DNA of 64,000 bases from Marinagarivorans cellulosilyticus. GTDB taxonomy: Bacteria; Pseudomonadota; Gammaproteobacteria; Pseudomonadales; Cellvibrionaceae. The notes under the pieces were generated by a model. The model made no database searches and had not been told where the DNA came from. It was given only the letters and a program-made list of their open reading frames with translations. The stretch is taken from positions 5,114,685 to 5,178,684 of the forward strand of contig NZ_AP023086.1 of the NCBI RefSeq assembly GCF_021655555.1, written 5' to 3'. A program made the translations under genes and the position numbers. This document shows positions 27,271-37,083 of the stretch, piece by piece. Positions within the stretch are counted from its first letter, which is position 1, and every line of letters begins with the position of its first letter.

Positions 27271-30200
27271 ATGAAAACCCACCCATTTACAATTATTAGG
27301 GCCGCGGGCTTTAAATGGCTAGGGCTAAGTACCTTGAGCTTTTTGGCCGCCTGCACCGGAGAAACCGTCATCAGTTCCAGTGAAGCCACTTCGAGTATGG
27401 GCATGGCGCCTTCGAGTGTTGCTTCCGTGCCAGCGTCTTCATCATTGGCGGCTATTTCGAGTGCCGCCCAAGCCAGCTCAAGCAGTGCCACACCAGTATC
27501 GGAAGCCTTTTTGCGCGGGCAAGAAGTCTACGACGCACAGTGCGCGGCCTGCCACCAAGACGACGGTAGCGGTGTTTCAGGGGTGTTCCCTTCAGTACTT
27601 GTCGGTGACTGCAAGATTGCACCCGATGCGTGCCGCGATGTGGCTTCGTTGGCGGGTTACGTTGCCAGCGCCATGCCGCAACCAGGCAAGTGTACAGACC
27701 TTAATGGCAGCAGCTGTGCGACCGATGTTGCCACCTACATTACCCAAGCATTTGCGCCTTTTGTGGATGAAACCGACAGCGACGGCGACGGCATTACCGG
27801 CGCGAACGACCAATGCCTCAATACGCCCAAAGAAGAGCTGAGCAGCATTAACCACCTAGGCTGCACCAACATCACAGCCACAAAAAGTACCGTGTTTGCT
27901 ATCAACGCCGGTGGCGAGGCCTATACCGCTCAAGACGGCACACTGTTTATCGCCGACGATGCGAAATACTACGATGGCTCGCTGGGCGCATCGATGGGCG
28001 CACCAACTCATGAAGTTGCCAATACTGAAGACGATACGTTGTACCGCAAAGAGCGTTGGGGCAAGCCTTTAAACTACAACATTCCACTTGCCAACGGCCG
28101 CTACGATGTAGAGCTGCACTTTGCCGAAGTGTATTTCACCGAGCCAGGCAGCCGCTTAATGGACATTCACATCGAAGGCCAAAAAGTGCTTTCGGGCTAT
28201 GATATTTTCGCGAAAGCCGGCGGCAAAAACGTGGCCAAAGTCGAAACGCTTAAAGATATTAGCGTCACCGATAACACGCTCGATATTCAATTTGCTGGCA
28301 CCACCAATAATGGCAGCGTAGTGGCCATTCGCGTATTCGGTATTATTAATAATGATGCCGACAACGATGGTGTTATTGATAGCAACGAAGGCAAAGGCTG
28401 CGCCGGCACAGCGCCAAACGCCAGCGTAAATGCAGAAGGTTGCTCCGACGCCCAACGCGACCTCGATGGCGACGGCGTGTTAGCCCCCACCGATATTTGC
28501 CCTAATACTCCCGCCAGTGAAGTGGCGAGCGTAGACGCGGCCGGCGCGCTTGCGGGCTGCGGCATGACCGCCAAAAATGCTGATGCCGATGCTGACGGCA
28601 TTGCCGATGTGATTGATAACTGCCCCAATACACTAACGGGTACTCGCGTTGGTGCCACCGGTTGCGCCGGCAACTTTAGCCTGCCCTCCGGTGCCGTGGC
28701 TTCGCCACAAATGCGCTTAACTGAGATGGAATACACCAACACGGTTAAAAAAGCATTTGCGGTAAATACTTTACCTGCAACCACTTTCTTGGCGGACAAT
28801 TTTGGTCCATTTAAAATCTTTACTAATAATGCCTCTGACAAAACCGCTGATTTTGTCACTTTAGTCAATTCAAGCCATCCCTTGTCAGCATCGCTCGCCC
28901 AGCAGTTTGCCGGCCAATGCAATTGGAATACAAACGCCAAACAGTGCATTAACCAGCATTTGAGCAATGCCCTAGCGTACTTGTGGCGAGAAGGCAGCCT
29001 AAGCGATGCCGATGCAACGGCGGTTGCCGCTGTAATACAGGGCGCCGCAAGCCGAGGCGCCTCGGTAGAACAAGCATTAGCGGCGGGTATTGCTTTTGCG
29101 TTAATTGATGACCGCGCGGTTTACCAAATGGAAAACGGCGTGAATAAAACCGCAAGCGGCGCACAAAAACTCACAGCGCGTGAATTTATTAATCGCATGT
29201 CTTACTTGCTAATTAACACAGCGCCAGATCAAGCACTCGTAAACGACCATACCGACATTGTGCAGGACGATAATAAAATTGCTGCCCATGCAGACCGGCT
29301 AATGTCAGATGCTGCATATAAAGAAACTGTTTGGCAGTTTTTTGCTGAGTGGTTAGGTATGCCTGTGATCACACCTGAAAGCGCAAGTATTATCCCCAGC
29401 CCAATACAAGGTGACCAATGCAATTCAACTGCTCAGTGCCAAACGCAGTTTGAAGGGCTCGCGCAGAGTTATGATTGTAAAAATAGCGCCAGTAACACCA
29501 GTTGGTGCAGTTGCGATGGTGTGCGCTGTGACAGCTTAGGCGGCTTATCCACGGAAGCTTCCATGCATGAAGAAACCCGTCGCATGGTTGAGCATATTAT
29601 TGATAACGATCTACCAATTTCAGAATTGTTTACCGCCGATTACAGCTTTATTAACAGCACACTTGCCGAACACTATGGCGTGCCGGCACCCGTTACCGAT
29701 TGGGCGCGTTACGATTTCCCTGCAGGCGCTAGCCGCCTAGGAATTTTAACGCACGCCAACTTCTTAACCGCCAACGGCAAACACGGCCGAGACGTGAATA
29801 CCATCTTCCGCGGCAAGATCGTGTTCGAGCGTTTATTCTGCGAGCAAATGCCGCCGCCACCGCCAGCAGAGCAATCGGTCAATTTAGCCGGCGAGATCGC
29901 GGACCGAGGAACCCACCCTGCTTGTAAAGGCTGCCACCAAGTCGTCGACCCCATCGGCCGCATGTTCGATTTATATGACGACTACGGTAAAAAATTCGAT
30001 AAAGCGAATTTGTTCGGCGGTTTATATATGGACGTGGATATTGCAGATGACTACGACAGTGTTGTCGAATTTGCGCAAGCACTACCCCACAGCCGAGCAT
30101 TTAATCACTGCGCTAGCCGCCAATTATTCCGCTTTGCCATGGGCCGCGATGCAAACGAAAGCGAAAGCGCGAGCTTTCTTAGTATTCGCGATGCATTAGA

Positions 30201-30306
30201 AAATACCGGATCCATTAAAGCCAGTATGCGCGCACTTGTAACAAGTGATGCGTTTAAAAACGTGTACGCTGAAGCTGCGCCACAAGCATGTAACGTTGGA
30301 GAATAA
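27271..30306 (+). CDS. Dihaem lipoprotein with malectin, TSP3 and DUF1592/DUF1588/DUF1585 domains
   Basis: Protein of 1011 residues. Lipobox LAAC (Cys28), then a serine/alanine linker, a cytochrome c domain with CAACH at 91-95, TSP3 Ca-binding repeat (DSDGDGITGAND), malectin-like carbohydrate-binding domain (about 205-365, ELHFAEVYFTEPGSR), further TSP3 repeats (about 370-460), and then the DUF1592, DUF1588 and DUF1585 regions with a second haem motif CKGCH at 885-889. These DUF families occur together in secreted cytochromes of planctomycetes and of some gammaproteobacteria; their reaction is unknown. The malectin module and linker tie it to polysaccharides. First gene of an operon with the DUF1552 gene two bases downstream. 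Confidence 0.87.
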   Translation: MKTHPFTIIRAAGFKWLGLSTLSFLAACTGETVISSSEATSSMGMAPSSVASVPASSSLAAISSAAQASSSSATPVSEAFLRGQEVYDAQCAACHQDDGSGVSGVFPSVLVGDCKIAPDACRDVASLAGYVASAMPQPGKCTDLNGSSCATDVATYITQAFAPFVDETDSDGDGITGANDQCLNTPKEELSSINHLGCTNITATKSTVFAINAGGEAYTAQDGTLFIADDAKYYDGSLGASMGAPTHEVANTEDDTLYRKERWGKPLNYNIPLANGRYDVELHFAEVYFTEPGSRLMDIHIEGQKVLSGYDIFAKAGGKNVAKVETLKDISVTDNTLDIQFAGTTNNGSVVAIRVFGIINNDADNDGVIDSNEGKGCAGTAPNASVNAEGCSDAQRDLDGDGVLAPTDICPNTPASEVASVDAAGALAGCGMTAKNADADADGIADVIDNCPNTLTGTRVGATGCAGNFSLPSGAVASPQMRLTEMEYTNTVKKAFAVNTLPATTFLADNFGPFKIFTNNASDKTADFVTLVNSSHPLSASLAQQFAGQCNWNTNAKQCINQHLSNALAYLWREGSLSDADATAVAAVIQGAASRGASVEQALAAGIAFALIDDRAVYQMENGVNKTASGAQKLTAREFINRMSYLLINTAPDQALVNDHTDIVQDDNKIAAHADRLMSDAAYKETVWQFFAEWLGMPVITPESASIIPSPIQGDQCNSTAQCQTQFEGLAQSYDCKNSASNTSWCSCDGVRCDSLGGLSTEASMHEETRRMVEHIIDNDLPISELFTADYSFINSTLAEHYGVPAPVTDWARYDFPAGASRLGILTHANFLTANGKHGRDVNTIFRGKIVFERLFCEQMPPPPPAEQSVNLAGEIADRGTHPACKGCHQVVDPIGRMFDLYDDYGKKFDKANLFGGLYMDVDIADDYDSVVEFAQALPHSRAFNHCASRQLFRFAMGRDANESESASFLSIRDALENTGSIKASMRALVTSDAFKNVYAEAAPQACNVGE

Positions 30307-30308
30307 TC

Positions 30309-31823
30309 ATGAATAATTTTAATAAAATGAACCGGCGCGCACTTATCAAACACACGGCCGCTATGACAGGAGCAGCCAGTATTTCAACCGCAATGATCGA
30401 GCGGGCGCTAGCGGCTGACAGCAATATTAAGCGCGTAATTTTTTGGTACGTACCCGAGGGCTGTGCACAACAAGCCTTTTGGCCTGCTAACACAGGCAAC
30501 CTAAATATTAATATGGATGCATCGGTTAATGGCAAAAATACCAAAAGCAACAACGGCTCAATTCGTAATTATATCGATGCAAGTCAAGCAGGCTTTTGCT
30601 TACAGCCGCTAAAAGCTCATCAGGGTGATATCTCCCTTTATAGTGGCTTTAAAAACCAAGGTGTATCAGGCATAACAGAACCGCATAAAACGGTAGTCGC
30701 TTCGGCGCTTACCGGGAGTAAGCCCAACGAAGGCAGTATCGATCAAATACTGGGTAAGCGCATGCAAGGTAGCTCACCAATTGCATCCATTTACAGCGCA
30801 ATGTGGGGGCACCACGTTCACAACAAAGGCGCCAACGATGATTACATGTCGCCAGTAAGAACCATCGGTGGCGGCACCACTGGTAGCTCCAACTGGAACC
30901 CAATGGACACCTATAAAGTAGTATTTGGCAATAACGGCATACCCGCACCCAGCGGTGGTGATGGCGTTGTTCCTTATGGCAACGAACACGCCCAACTCGA
31001 TATGCTAAAAGCGATGGAAGCGCGGCTCGAGCAAGTAAAATGCGTGGGCGGTTTAGCCGCACGGGATAAATACGAAACCCTACTCGCCTCTTATAAACAA
31101 TTGGAAACGCAAACCGCAGCCCTATTACAAAAGGCTGAAGAAGAAGCAAAAAATAACGGCCCCGATGTGCGTTTTGATATTCCCAACGGCTGGAACAATA
31201 CCGCTGGCAGCCGAACGGATTTATCCAAATACTGGAATAAAGCTGCAAATTTCGAGCGACTGGTTGATATTTCAATCAATACTACCGTTGCTGCTATGGC
31301 ACTGGATCGCACGCGCGTATCGATGATGCAGTTTAGCGGAAGCGGCACTGATATTGGCCCCGTTGCCAAAGACCACTACCGTGTTTTTGATCGTACCGAT
31401 GGTTCGGGTAAAGGTATTCCAGGCCTAGAGCCTGGCGCTGTGAACGACCACTTTCTAGGTCACGACCCAAACCAAGTACGTAGACGTAACCAAGCACGAG
31501 TGTACCGCTGGTACTACGGCAAATTAGCGCAATTAATCGACAAATTAAAAGCAACGCCCGATGGCAGCGGCAGCCTATTTGATAGCACATTAGTTGTAAC
31601 ATGCTCAGAGTTTTCAATGTACAACCACCGCTCCCACGATATGCCTTACATTGTTGCAGGCGGCCTAGGTGGAACCGTAAATACAGGGCAATATTTAGAT
31701 TGCCGCCAAAATGGCAATTTCCGAGATGCTGCAGACTTCTTTCTGGGTATATCTCGAGCACTGGGTGTCAACCTTGATCATTTTGGCAACTCAAGAAACC
31801 CCTTCACAGGATTGTTAACCTAA
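30309..31823 (+). CDS. DUF1552 family secreted protein
   Basis: Protein of 504 residues with a twin-arginine-like signal (NRRALIKHTAAMTGAA), which suggests folded export and perhaps a cofactor. The rest fits DUF1552: FWYVPEGC, QGDISLYSGF, KTVVASALTG, SIDQILGKRM, and VTCSEFSMYNHRSHDMPY near the end. DUF1552 genes are regularly paired with DUF1592/1588/1585 cytochromes, and here the start lies two bases after the stop of that gene, so the products probably work together. The fold resembles metal-dependent sulfatase/phosphatase-like proteins in this wider family, but the reaction is not established. Confidence 0.88.
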   Translation: MNNFNKMNRRALIKHTAAMTGAASISTAMIERALAADSNIKRVIFWYVPEGCAQQAFWPANTGNLNINMDASVNGKNTKSNNGSIRNYIDASQAGFCLQPLKAHQGDISLYSGFKNQGVSGITEPHKTVVASALTGSKPNEGSIDQILGKRMQGSSPIASIYSAMWGHHVHNKGANDDYMSPVRTIGGGTTGSSNWNPMDTYKVVFGNNGIPAPSGGDGVVPYGNEHAQLDMLKAMEARLEQVKCVGGLAARDKYETLLASYKQLETQTAALLQKAEEEAKNNGPDVRFDIPNGWNNTAGSRTDLSKYWNKAANFERLVDISINTTVAAMALDRTRVSMMQFSGSGTDIGPVAKDHYRVFDRTDGSGKGIPGLEPGAVNDHFLGHDPNQVRRRNQARVYRWYYGKLAQLIDKLKATPDGSGSLFDSTLVVTCSEFSMYNHRSHDMPYIVAGGLGGTVNTGQYLDCRQNGNFRDAADFFLGISRALGVNLDHFGNSRNPFTGLLT

Positions 31824-31830
31824 AACCGTA

Positions 31831-31938
31831 GGGCACCTCTAAAAATAGTAATTTTTTTGTGAGGTTAAGGACAGAAGTTGCTTCTGGCAACTTTCTGTAC
31901 TCCTTCATCGCGGGAAAAGTACATATTTAGAGATGCCC
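31831..31938. mobile_element. Miniature inverted-repeat element, copy 2 (108 bp)
   Basis: Left end GGGCACCTCTAAAAAT and right end TATTTAGAGATGCCC match the ends of copy 1, and the first 70 bases follow copy 1 closely (AGAAGTTGCT, GGCAACTTTCTG). The centre is deleted. No target duplication is visible. It lies between the DUF1552 stop codon and the operon terminator. Confidence 0.85.
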
Positions 31939-31967
31939 CCAATAAATATTCTTAGGGCCACCATTTG

Positions 31968-32006
31968 CCCGCTTTAGGTTCAACCAATCTTTAGCGGGAT
32001 TTTTTT
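31968..32006 (+). terminator. Terminator of the DUF1592-DUF1552 operon
   Basis: CCCGCT (31968-31973) and AGCGGG (31993-31998) pair around a long loop and are followed by seven T residues. It is separated from the gene it serves by miniature element copy 2. Confidence 0.7.
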
Positions 32007-32053
32007 CGCTATAACACCGTCACAAATACCACTGTTTTATATCGCTCAAACAA

Positions 32054-33397
32054 TTATGCACCACTATAAAAACACACTTTATTTTTCCCTGTGTTCTTAG
32101 CTCGATATAGCTGCTGATCAGCCAATACTAGGCTATGGTCGAACTTTTCCGGTGATTCAAACTTCGCAATACCTATGCTGGTGGTTACGGTTATCGGCCG
32201 TTCTTCTGCTTTAAATACAGTAGAAGCAATAGCGAGCCGAAGCTTTTCGCCGAGCCTGTAGGCGGAGTCTGCACTTTTATGGCTAGACAATAAAATAAAC
32301 TCTTCACCGCCCCAGCGGGCAAAATAATCGTCTTCACGAATATTAGAAGTCATCACACTCGCGAAGGTACGGAGCACCTCATCGCCAGCAGGGTGGCCGT
32401 AGGTGTCATTAATTAATTTGAAATTATCGATATCAAATATAAAAATGTAATAGCGTTTATTACTTAGGCCAGCATCGAGAGAAGCGACAACCTTAAGAAG
32501 CCCCGCGCGATTGTATACGCAAGTTAAGGGATCACAGACTGACGATTCTTCTAGTTTTTTAAACTCTTCATTTAATTTCGCCTTCTCTATAAAAAGATTA
32601 GTGAATCTTATAATCCCTTCAAATAAAACACCGACAACCCAAATAATGATTATGTATAAGTAGAGGTTAGTCGTGGTTAACCATTTCCCAGATGCCTGAA
32701 GCTCGACCAGTTGAAAATCATAAATTCCCGGCGGCGGGTCCAAATAGGTCGCGATGCCTACTTCAGTAATTCTTTCCCTACCCCGTCTTATCTGACTACG
32801 CCCTTTATAATTTTTCTCCAACCACCAGTCGGCCAAATCAAATGAATCCAAACCAATTTTTCTATACGTATTTAAATCTTCTTGCTCTAGGTAAGTATAA
32901 ATAAATTGATCAAGCTCGTAGTTATAATCTTGCGTTGAAATTTTATTGAAGGCATTATCAGTATTTCGATAGAACAATATAATTTTTGATTGATGGCCCT
33001 TATAATTTACGCGAATATTTAGATCGGTATACCGAGTAAGATCCAAGCTTAAATATTCACCTGAAGACTTTTTTTGCTTTACTGTCAGGCCGCAGAATCG
33101 CTCTTGACCCACATCTATAACAATGCACCGAAAGCTCAAGTTCTCGTTATCAACCCAAGTGACTACAGACCCCTCAAAAGGTGCTTTTGAATCATCATAG
33201 AGTGTAATTTCACTGTATTCATTTAATAAATTTAGCTTTTTATCCGGTAGGATGTAGTAAACCAAGATTGCCAGCGCCGTCAGCGACAAGCAAATAGCCC
33301 GCACCACGAACGATATGTTCTGTTTAAATAAAATTAAATATAATTTACCCTTAATCAGAACATTCTCTCTAGAAATAGATTGCAGCCGAGAGGTCAT
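32054..33397 (-). CDS. Membrane-bound diguanylate cyclase
   Basis: Protein of 447 residues: a transmembrane helix (about 28-48), a periplasmic domain of about 190 residues, a second helix (about 243-263), a short coiled linker and a GGDEF domain. The active-site motif is GGEEF at 363-367, so synthesis of cyclic di-GMP from two GTP is expected. An inhibitory I-site RxxD (R354 to D357) sits five residues upstream. No EAL domain. The periplasmic part is not recognised and may sense a sugar or surface signal. It lies between the cytochrome operon and the cellulase gene but is transcribed separately. Confidence 0.92.
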   Translation of the reverse strand: MTSRLQSISRENVLIKGKLYLILFKQNISFVVRAICLSLTALAILVYYILPDKKLNLLNEYSEITLYDDSKAPFEGSVVTWVDNENLSFRCIVIDVGQERFCGLTVKQKKSSGEYLSLDLTRYTDLNIRVNYKGHQSKIILFYRNTDNAFNKISTQDYNYELDQFIYTYLEQEDLNTYRKIGLDSFDLADWWLEKNYKGRSQIRRGRERITEVGIATYLDPPPGIYDFQLVELQASGKWLTTTNLYLYIIIIWVVGVLFEGIIRFTNLFIEKAKLNEEFKKLEESSVCDPLTCVYNRAGLLKVVASLDAGLSNKRYYIFIFDIDNFKLINDTYGHPAGDEVLRTFASVMTSNIREDDYFARWGGEEFILLSSHKSADSAYRLGEKLRLAIASTVFKAEERPITVTTSIGIAKFESPEKFDHSLVLADQQLYRAKNTGKNKVCFYSGA

Positions 33398-33633
33398 ACT
33401 TTATTGATCCCACTTGAATGGAGCTAAGCACACTTAACTCGGTGTTTAGCGCTAGTCACCCAGGGCAATATCACGTCTGAATTCTAGCTGCACCAACCCA
33501 ATGGATAACTCAATATGTAAGGAGCGTCTCTAAAGTTTAGATGACGAGAATATGATGATCAATTTTCTGACAAGCGGCGCCAAGCTAATCGCCACAATAT
33601 AAGAGCCGGCAAAATTATTACTTTTGAGCATAA

Positions 33634-33644
33634 GGGCATCTCTA
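33634..33644. repeat. Isolated end of a miniature element
   Basis: GGGCATCTCTA matches the first 11 bases of the miniature element end. No partner end is nearby. It abuts the start of the dead ISAs1 transposase and may be what is left of an older insertion. Confidence 0.4.
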
Positions 33645-33649
33645 GATGA

Positions 33650-34240
33650 CTTTCGACAAGAGGGGAAAGCAAGTATCCACTCCTTAATATTTTCACGATT
33701 ACGCTATGTGCGACATTGTGCCACGCGGATGATTGGGAGGCTGTTGAGGTATATGGGTATGCACAAAAACGTGGCAGCCTAGATCTCAGACCTCACCAAT
33801 TGATTTACCTCACATGGCGCCTTTACGCGCCTATTTTCATTGCTTAACCAGGAACCTTTGCGAAGCTGTTTTATCGCTTTAATTAAAGGGCATCTCTAAA
33901 AATGCACTTTTTCCGCGATAGCGGCGTCAACTCCGTCCTCGAATCCTCATTTACACCACGTAAACTGCGGCTCTCCGGGCGGTGCTTCCTTGCTCTCACA
34001 CAAAAATTACTATTTTTAGAGGTGCCCTAAAGATATTGCTCAAAGTGATTTAAAAAATGCGATTGAAGCCGACGATATTTCGATGGCAGCTGTTGATCGA
34101 AACACGCCTCGCTGTTAGGCGGATAAGGCTAGTGTTGGTCCTACCATACACATGGTAATGTATGCTGCACGCAAGCACAGTTGGTTTTAGGCGAGCTAAA
34201 AGCCGATGATAAGTCCAGTGATATACGGCCGATCAAGAGC
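33650..34240 (+). pseudogene. Dead ISAs1-family transposase, interrupted by a miniature element
   Basis: Reading frames give, in order, KYPLLNIFTITLCATLCHA, DDWEAVEVYGYAQKRG, then after a shift SHGAFTRLFSLLNQEPLRS, CFIALIKDIAQSDLK, AAVDRNTPR, a stop, IHMVMYAARKHS and LVLGELKADDKSSDI. This is the order and pattern of the ISAs1/H-repeat transposase (HPLLDI..LCAVLCGADDW, IPSHDTF.RVF..LDPE, ALDGK, LVLGQ.K.DEKSNEI). At least two frameshifts or stops and the insertion of element copy 3 at 33888 show it is dead. Only the N-terminal half can be traced; 34241-34410 shows nothing recognisable. Confidence 0.75.
33888..34027. mobile_element. Miniature inverted-repeat element, copy 3 (140 bp)
   Basis: Ends GGGCATCTCTAAAAAT (33888-33903) and ATTTTTAGAGGTGCCC (34012-34027), flanked by a 4-bp direct repeat TAAA (33884-33887 and 34028-34031). 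Its inside is a shortened form of copy 1 in the opposite orientation (CGCGATAGCGGC, TTTACACCACGTAAACTGCG, CCGGGCGGTGCTT). It is inserted in the dead ISAs1 transposase; excision restores the frame ALIKDIAQ. Confidence 0.9.
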
Positions 34241-34410
34241 GGTGTTTCAACCGAAAACTTAGCGGTCATTTGCCAGCTCCCACTCACTTCACTAAAAACG
34301 ACCCCACAAGAAAGCGTGGTGTTAATAATATACGTAAACGAGCGGGCTGTGACTCAACCCACCTAGAGAAATTGGTTTTTAGCCTGTGAATATTTCATGC
34401 GTTTGCCCTG

Positions 34411-36909
34411 CTACTTCTGCCCTGCAAGATGCTGCTGCGCCGCTAGCGCTAAAAACATAAAGTTACTCGCACCGCCACCCATCACGTACTCTGTTTGCTG
34501 CCAAAAGAAGGGCCATACTTTGAGTTCCGGTAAGTCTGGGCGGATTAGTGCGGTGCCCGAAATTACGCCGCCGGGAATATAAGACCAATCGGCCCGATTC
34601 ACGCCGTAGGCAACAGTGGCGGAGTAAGAACCCACACCAGAGGCAAACGACATGGTATTTTCGCCAGGGTGTACACCTAATACAAAATTAAGCGCATTAA
34701 GGTAAATATTGGCATCGGCATATTCCGGCCAGCCTTTATGGAAAAAGTATTGCCGTACCCCAAATTCCTGAATGCCCCAACCTGCGCCCCAAATATTAGG
34801 CTTGTAGGGTACACCGTAAGGGGTTTCGGCCGCTTGTGCTTCCACGGTTTTTTGGTGCTCGGCAATAGCTTTATCCAGCGCTTTGGAAAAGGCTTGATTG
34901 TTAAAGGCATTGCGCACACGCGCCAAACGCCAGCCGGTGTTGGCTATGGCGCCGAGCACCGCGTCTTGCATGGTTGTAATTTCCTCAAGGTATTGTTGCT
35001 TACCGGTTAATAAATACAACTCAACCAAAGCATAAGTTTTGGCGCCGGCGGAATCAGCAGCTTTGTGGTTGTCTTTGTACAGTTGCAATGCCGCGCGAGT
35101 GGCCAGTGCAGCTAATTCTGGATTGTGCGTTTTCATCGCGCGGGCACCGGCGGCAATGGCGCCTATGGCATCTAATACGCGGTTGGGATTTTCTTCGGTA
35201 AATACCCAGCGGTCGTCAAAGGCGCCACTGCTGTCGTTTTTCCGTTCGTTGTCTGCCAGTTTTGGGTTGTAAGGTAAGCCATCGGTTTGCGAAGCGGCAT
35301 CGCCGAGCATTACATACTGCCGGTTAGTGGGAACGATTATGCCACGGTATAAACGCCCCATCGCTTTATAGCCGCCCAGCACACTTAATAAGCCATGCTC
35401 AACTTGTTGCAATGCATCGGAAATGCCATCAGGTTGATGAATTTCCACCAGCTTATTTTTTTGATCAATTGTTGTGGTATCTAATTGAAGGTTAAATTCT
35501 TCGATCATGGTGGCTAGTAGCCAAATGGTTCCAGCTTGCGATTCCACTCGTAAATCGTAGTCGCCAGCGTCGTGCCAGCCGCCTCTATTTAAGTGTGGTA
35601 CACGGTCTTTGGGTTTAAAAGATGTGAGTGTAGATTCGCCAGCGATGTAGCCATCAAAGTGGTTGTGATTAATAGGAGACATCAAGGCGTCGTCTTCGTG
35701 GCAGAGGTCGTGCCAAACGCGGTATTTTTCGTTAACGCGCATGTGGCACATTTGTACCGGTAAAAAATATTCTAATGTCGGCTGCCAAACGTGGCGGTCG
35801 TATACATCGTTAGCAATGCGAAAAGGGTGTGTACTTTGGTCACGGTATTGCGCTACATAAATACCGGGCTTTTTGATCTGACTAAAATCTAGCGTTAAAT
35901 ACTCGTATCGTAAGAATTTACCCCAAGCTTTAGGTTTTGCGCTATAGACCTCTTTTTTTCCACTGCTCGTCATTTCGTAAAGCTTGACTTTGCTAATTTT
36001 TTTATCGCGCTTGTCTTGTTCGATAACAATTTTTTTAGCTTGTGCTGGCGTATAGCCTACTTGCGAAACTTGTACTACCGGTGTGTAACGCCAGCTTGGG
36101 TCGGCATGGGGGGTAATTGTCCAGCGTATGGCATTTTTGGTTGCACCAGCGGCTATTTTACTGCGCACAATAAACCAGCCGTTATTGTGGTTAGTGCGGC
36201 CATCCCATAAGGTAAGTTCACCACTATTACTGGTGATACTCATACGCTTAAGATCGTCCTCCGGTGCAATTAATAACGTTTTGCCAGCCCCTAATGGCTG
36301 CGCCAAAACTTCACCTTCAACAAGGGTCACAGGGCCGTTGGGCTGTTGGGTGAAAATGCCTGTCTGCCCTACATTGTTTGCTTCTTGGTCACCGCCAAAA
36401 GCATAGGATTTACCAAAATATTCGCCAGGAAATAATTCAAAATTAAAACCGACCTTACCGACCCATTGCGCTGGCAGTGGTTTTTCGAGATCTACAATAA
36501 CTTCGAAGCTACTGCCCTCTAAAGGCTGCACATGAACCTGATACGCAAGTTCTAAATCTGGATAAATAATCGGGTTAAAGCCTTTCCTATCTTTGCTTTC
36601 GTCGGGATAAGCTAATGCTTGGCTAATGCGTTGCTGCGTTTTATTCACGTCGCGCTTGGTGCTTTTGGGCACAGGCGACCATTGCCCTGGCGACGCCTCT
36701 AAGCGTAAATCACCATTGGCCGCTACACGCTTACCGTGCTGAATAACAGTCACACCAGTTTGATGGCCATCAGGGTAAATATCAGCAAACGCCGTTACAT
36801 CTAAACCCGGCATAGAAAAGTATTCTTGCTCGTTTAAGGTGAGTTGCGTTTTTGAAAACGCAACTAGCGGTAAAGCGGTAAGCGCTAATGTAGCTAGTGG
36901 CAGCTTCAT
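34411..36909 (-). CDS. GH9 family glycoside hydrolase (probable secreted cellulase)
   Basis: Protein of 832 residues from ATG 36909, chosen for AGGA six bases upstream and the signal peptide (KLPLATLALTALPLVAFS). An N-terminal beta-rich region (about 20-280) is not recognised, followed by the CelD-type Ig domain (about 280-365, VSQVGYTPAQAKKIV) and the GH9 alpha/alpha barrel. The catalytic base lies in GGWHDAGDYDLR (Asp of DAGD). The C-terminal acid is probably Glu in QQTEYVMGGG, in a context that differs from the usual NE(V/I)xINxN of endoglucanases. HPGENTMSF-ASGVGS replaces the typical NPxxxSYVTG motif. Activity on cellulose or glucomannan is likely but the subtype is uncertain. No CBM. 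Confidence 0.87.
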   Translation of the reverse strand: MKLPLATLALTALPLVAFSKTQLTLNEQEYFSMPGLDVTAFADIYPDGHQTGVTVIQHGKRVAANGDLRLEASPGQWSPVPKSTKRDVNKTQQRISQALAYPDESKDRKGFNPIIYPDLELAYQVHVQPLEGSSFEVIVDLEKPLPAQWVGKVGFNFELFPGEYFGKSYAFGGDQEANNVGQTGIFTQQPNGPVTLVEGEVLAQPLGAGKTLLIAPEDDLKRMSITSNSGELTLWDGRTNHNNGWFIVRSKIAAGATKNAIRWTITPHADPSWRYTPVVQVSQVGYTPAQAKKIVIEQDKRDKKISKVKLYEMTSSGKKEVYSAKPKAWGKFLRYEYLTLDFSQIKKPGIYVAQYRDQSTHPFRIANDVYDRHVWQPTLEYFLPVQMCHMRVNEKYRVWHDLCHEDDALMSPINHNHFDGYIAGESTLTSFKPKDRVPHLNRGGWHDAGDYDLRVESQAGTIWLLATMIEEFNLQLDTTTIDQKNKLVEIHQPDGISDALQQVEHGLLSVLGGYKAMGRLYRGIIVPTNRQYVMLGDAASQTDGLPYNPKLADNERKNDSSGAFDDRWVFTEENPNRVLDAIGAIAAGARAMKTHNPELAALATRAALQLYKDNHKAADSAGAKTYALVELYLLTGKQQYLEEITTMQDAVLGAIANTGWRLARVRNAFNNQAFSKALDKAIAEHQKTVEAQAAETPYGVPYKPNIWGAGWGIQEFGVRQYFFHKGWPEYADANIYLNALNFVLGVHPGENTMSFASGVGSYSATVAYGVNRADWSYIPGGVISGTALIRPDLPELKVWPFFWQQTEYVMGGGASNFMFLALAAQQHLAGQK

Positions 36910-37083
36910 AGAGTGTCCTAAAATAACTTCGGATGAGAGGAATATCACCAATTAATGCGTGATGTCTTGCACGGCTCATTATAGGCAGATTGCGGCTGGC
37001 ACTTGTACGCTTACAAATGTTAAATACAAACAAATACGCCAAATCTTAAATACGTAAAAACTCAGCGCATTAGAGTATTTTTA

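Noticed and set aside
30254..31761. Minus-strand frames opposite the DUF1552 gene
   Set aside because: Arginine- and cysteine-rich shadow translations with no start site or family match.
34181..34366. 61-codon frame starting LGELKADDKSSD
   Set aside because: It is part of the dead ISAs1 transposase, not an independent gene.
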